A stretch of 64,000 nucleotides of DNA from Oreohelix idahoensis (Eukaryota; Mollusca; Gastropoda; Stylommatophora; Oreohelicidae): assembly GCA_024509875.1 (NCBI GenBank), contig JAMPIV010009925.1, positions 248,001 to 312,000 of the forward strand, given 5' to 3'. The notes under the pieces are model-generated. The model worked only from the letters and a program-made list of their open reading frames with translations, ran no database searches and had not been told where the DNA came from. A program made the translations under genes and the position numbers. Shown piece by piece: positions 61,483-64,000 of this stretch (position 1 is its first letter; every line of letters begins with the position of its first letter).

Positions 61483-63205
61483 GGAAAGATAACAATAGAT
61501 GGGTTTACGTTTGAAAACATTACAGTACCCAGACAGCACATCTTCGAAACAGGAGGTAGAAGAAATTGCATATTTTGAACGCAGCCACGTAGCTCTTTTA
61601 AATTTGGATATTTGGGTTCCTTAGGGCTTGCTGACAAAGAATATGTAAAACGTTACGCAAATAGTCCAGGAATTAATAAATTATAACCAAAATAAAATAG
61701 TGGGGATGCCTGACAACATGGAATCATTTCTGCTCATAAAATTTTTTTATAACGTGTTTGAAAAAACCTTACGTTACAGAAATAGCCTACCATGTAAACT
61801 CCAAATTGATTGGAGCGCAACAAATGAAAGACTAACCACGATTGGTCGGGCTATAAATACTATCTATCGTTGTTAGGGGAGACGTGGAAAGGTAACATTT
61901 TTTCAAACACTTGTCGAAACGTGGCTCCATTGGCTAGACTCGCTGATATACTCACTTAGGAGCGTTAGTTCGAGACCACTAGTGCAAATAAGCTTGATAA
62001 AGCAACAGTGCGTTGAAGCCAGCTCATATTTTGCTAAATAAAAGCCTGGAACATAAGCAGATGGGAATTTGTGCCAGAATTCATTGCTAATCAACGTATC
62101 TGTGTTCGTTTCCATGAATTGTGGTAAGCTTGAAACATTCAGTATCTTTTAATGAAAATTGAATGTGAATTGTTAATTTATGCCTGTATATATGTGTAGT
62201 TCAGTAGCAAACATGATGTAAAGCCTATAATGCTCCCGCCTGAACAGAAGGTGTCGGAGGAAAGTAAAACTGCATGGAATGGCCAAACAGTACACTGACA
62301 CCTAGATTATTGATTAGACAGAAATAATGCTGGAAGTGCAGAGGCGTGGTAACCATTAAGGAGGTAAATACTGGTATAAAGTATTTCACATGAAGCTGAT
62401 AGTTGGCCTAACGCTCTGAACTCAATGTTTGTGATGTGTTGTGATCAGTGTAAAAAGAGAGTATAAGTTAGTTATGAAGTAGAAGGTACATCCTTCTTGT
62501 TTACAGGGACCGTGGTCTTGATGGTACTGAGCAGCACCTGGTCAGAGCTTTGCTGAATCCAGAGTCGGACAGCATACTCCTTGGTCCATTTAGCTATCAG
62601 TGAGGTGTCTCCAGAGCCGAGGGGAGAGTCGAGCAGAGGAGTCTGTTCCTGCCGCCATCACGCCAGATAAGCTGATGTGGCCAGCTGAGCTCAAAATTAT
62701 GTACCCCCAGCTTAAAATGACCTTGTAAAAATAAAATTAAGAGGGGAATTAAATTGTGTTAATATCAGGAACTGAGAACATCTCCAATAATAGTTCCCAT
62801 AAAGACAAACTATTGAAGTCATGATGACAAATACCAACAGAGCTTGAACAAAACAAAACCAGTATTACCTCATTTTACTACTACACAACTGACACACATA
62901 GGATATTTGTAATAAGATATGTCACTACAATATTCATATTAATACATTCTGTACATAACTTGTAATTAAAATTGATTGTGATTCCTGGTTCCTTTGTATT
63001 TGAATCAGGACACACATATTCATTCATGACAGCAATGAATACATATTGTTATTTGAAAAGTTATCAGTGACTTCTTTAAGATATCCTTGTAGAGTGTTTT
63101 ATGTATGTGAGTGTCACAGTGTTGTCAAGTGTAGTGGAATAAATTAAATTGTTTATCTGTCTGTTGTTGTTTTGACTTACACTTCAACATACACATACCC
63201 TAGAC

Positions 63206-64000
63206 TCCCATTTCGATCCATACTCGCTCAGCCAGACTGCACTGCTGCAGACTGTTTCCAGGACCACCACGTGGAGGTGGAGTACGGTCTTGACCAGCTC
63301 TGGTTCGCTGGTCCTGATGCAAGCAGTACAGCTATGGGTCGCTGACTGCATTCACTATTGCTGCATCTTGGGGTCCCTTAGGTCACGTCTGTCCTCCATT
63401 GACTGTAGCCCTGTAATGTTTTCCATATGGTTGATTTTTGTGGACTTTAGGGCCCCTATTATAATACTTGCTGCTTGGTTTTGGAGTCTGTTTACTCTGT
63501 CAAAATTTGACTTTGCTGCCGTCGACCAAGCTCTGATGCCATATTCCATAGCAGGTCTCACTCTGCCTGTGTACAGCTTTTTGAGGATATTCTGATCAGC
63601 ACCCCATGTGGTACCAGCTAACTTTTTCATGATGGCCATGCGAAGTTTTGCCCTTAGCTGTATTTTGGTTATCTGTGATTTCCACGTCATTCGGCGGTCT
63701 AGTGTGATTCCTGGTGATTCATCTTCTCGTACTGTCTGCCCATTTAGTTGTAGCTTTGCTTGCTGTGGTTTGTTGGACAAGGTAAAAATAGTGTGTGTTG
63801 TTTTTTGTTCATTGATTTTGAGCAACCACTTTCTGGACCAACTTTTAAGGGCTAGCAGTGAATCCTGCATGCACACTCTTGCTGTGGTGATGTATTCTTC
63901 TGAAGTCCACATGGCCAGGTCATCAGCAAAGAGGGAGTTGTGGACATTCTTGTGGATGTTTTCTGTTATATCATTTATATATATAAGGAAGAGTGTTGGG
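63206..64000 (-). pseudogene. LINE-C RT part (runs off the window)
   Basis: Minus-strand RT of an I/Nimb-like LINE. From the window edge it reads NDITENIHKNVHNSLFADDL, with the FADD box, then WSRKWLLKINEQKT, ITLDRRMTWKSQI, KLAGTTWGADQNILKKLYTG and TGLQSMEDRRD. It ends in frame near 63355 and continues as degraded sequence to the Gmr1-C edge. The order relative to 49411-50287 fits one LINE split by Gmr1-C. Confidence 0.85.

Larger units (their letters stand above)
50288..63205 (+). mobile_element. Gmr1-C: decayed Gmr1-like element with permuted-looking LTRs
   Basis: An LTR element with a 2.4-kb LTR, the remains of gag, integrase and RT in that order, and a complete LINE (LINE-D) inside its right LTR. 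The left LTR lacks its first 150 bases and the right lacks its last 178. Both outer edges abut LINE sequence of one family and strand (LINE-C), which suggests insertion into LINE-C. No target duplication is readable. Gag resembles that of the gag-only element at 6426-12900. Confidence 0.8.
56016..63205 (+). repeat. Right LTR of Gmr1-C, interrupted by LINE-D and 3'-truncated
   Basis: Two pieces, 56016-56565 and 61494-63205, separated by LINE-D. It starts TGTCGTGGAATATTC and stops matching the left LTR after ccctagac at 63205, 178 bases short of the expected end. Confidence 0.85.

Overview
This window is eukaryotic, most likely from an invertebrate animal. A gastropod or other lophotrochozoan is my best guess, judged only from the mix of RTE-like and I/Nimb-like LINEs, Gmr1-like gypsy elements, mariner, hAT and piggyBac-type DNA. 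I see no prokaryotic organisation. Almost all of the sequence is transposable element (TE) DNA lying in the introns of one plus-strand host gene.

Host gene: five short exons (4453-4516, 5979-6100, 30593-30623, 44050-44279, 49047-49236) have AG/GT borders and compatible phases throughout, including a 31-nt micro-exon. They encode an acidic, low-complexity stretch of about 212 residues. The order of motifs loosely recalls the N-terminal half of RBM33-type proteins, but this identity is tentative. The introns reach 24 kb because of TE insertions.

Layout: (1) 0.5-3.2 kb, an RTE-like LINE on the minus strand split by a second RTE-like LINE (LINE-A). (2) 6.4-12.9 kb, an LTR element with 1.85-kb LTRs and one intact gag-protease ORF but no pol. 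(3) 13.3-28.6 kb, LINE-B interrupted by Gmr1-A, a gypsy element with 1385-bp LTRs and integrase ahead of reverse transcriptase; Gmr1-A is itself hit by LINE-E (inside gag-pol) and LINE-F (inside the 5' LTR). Every one of these junctions has a readable target-site duplication (TSD). (4) 31.0-42.4 kb, a mariner element interrupted by a second IN-before-RT element (Gmr1-B), which carries a 906-bp piggyBac-like MITE in its integrase gene. (5) 42.5-44.0 kb, a truncated LINE and a tRNA-derived SINE, each with TSDs. (6) 44.4-48.4 kb, a decayed hAT element containing a LINE fragment and a 40-bp minisatellite. (7) 49.4-64.0 kb, an I/Nimb-like LINE that appears split by a third, decayed Gmr1-like element (Gmr1-C), whose right LTR contains a near-complete APE-RT-RNase H LINE (LINE-D).

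The strongest candidates for something unusual are the IN-before-RT pol order in three different elements, the pol-less gag element that looks recently active, a triplicated LTR/primer-binding-site junction in Gmr1-A, and a C-x2-C-x13-C-G-H motif in Gmr1-A and -B where related elements have a CCHC knuckle. All domain calls are by eye; no search or alignment was run.
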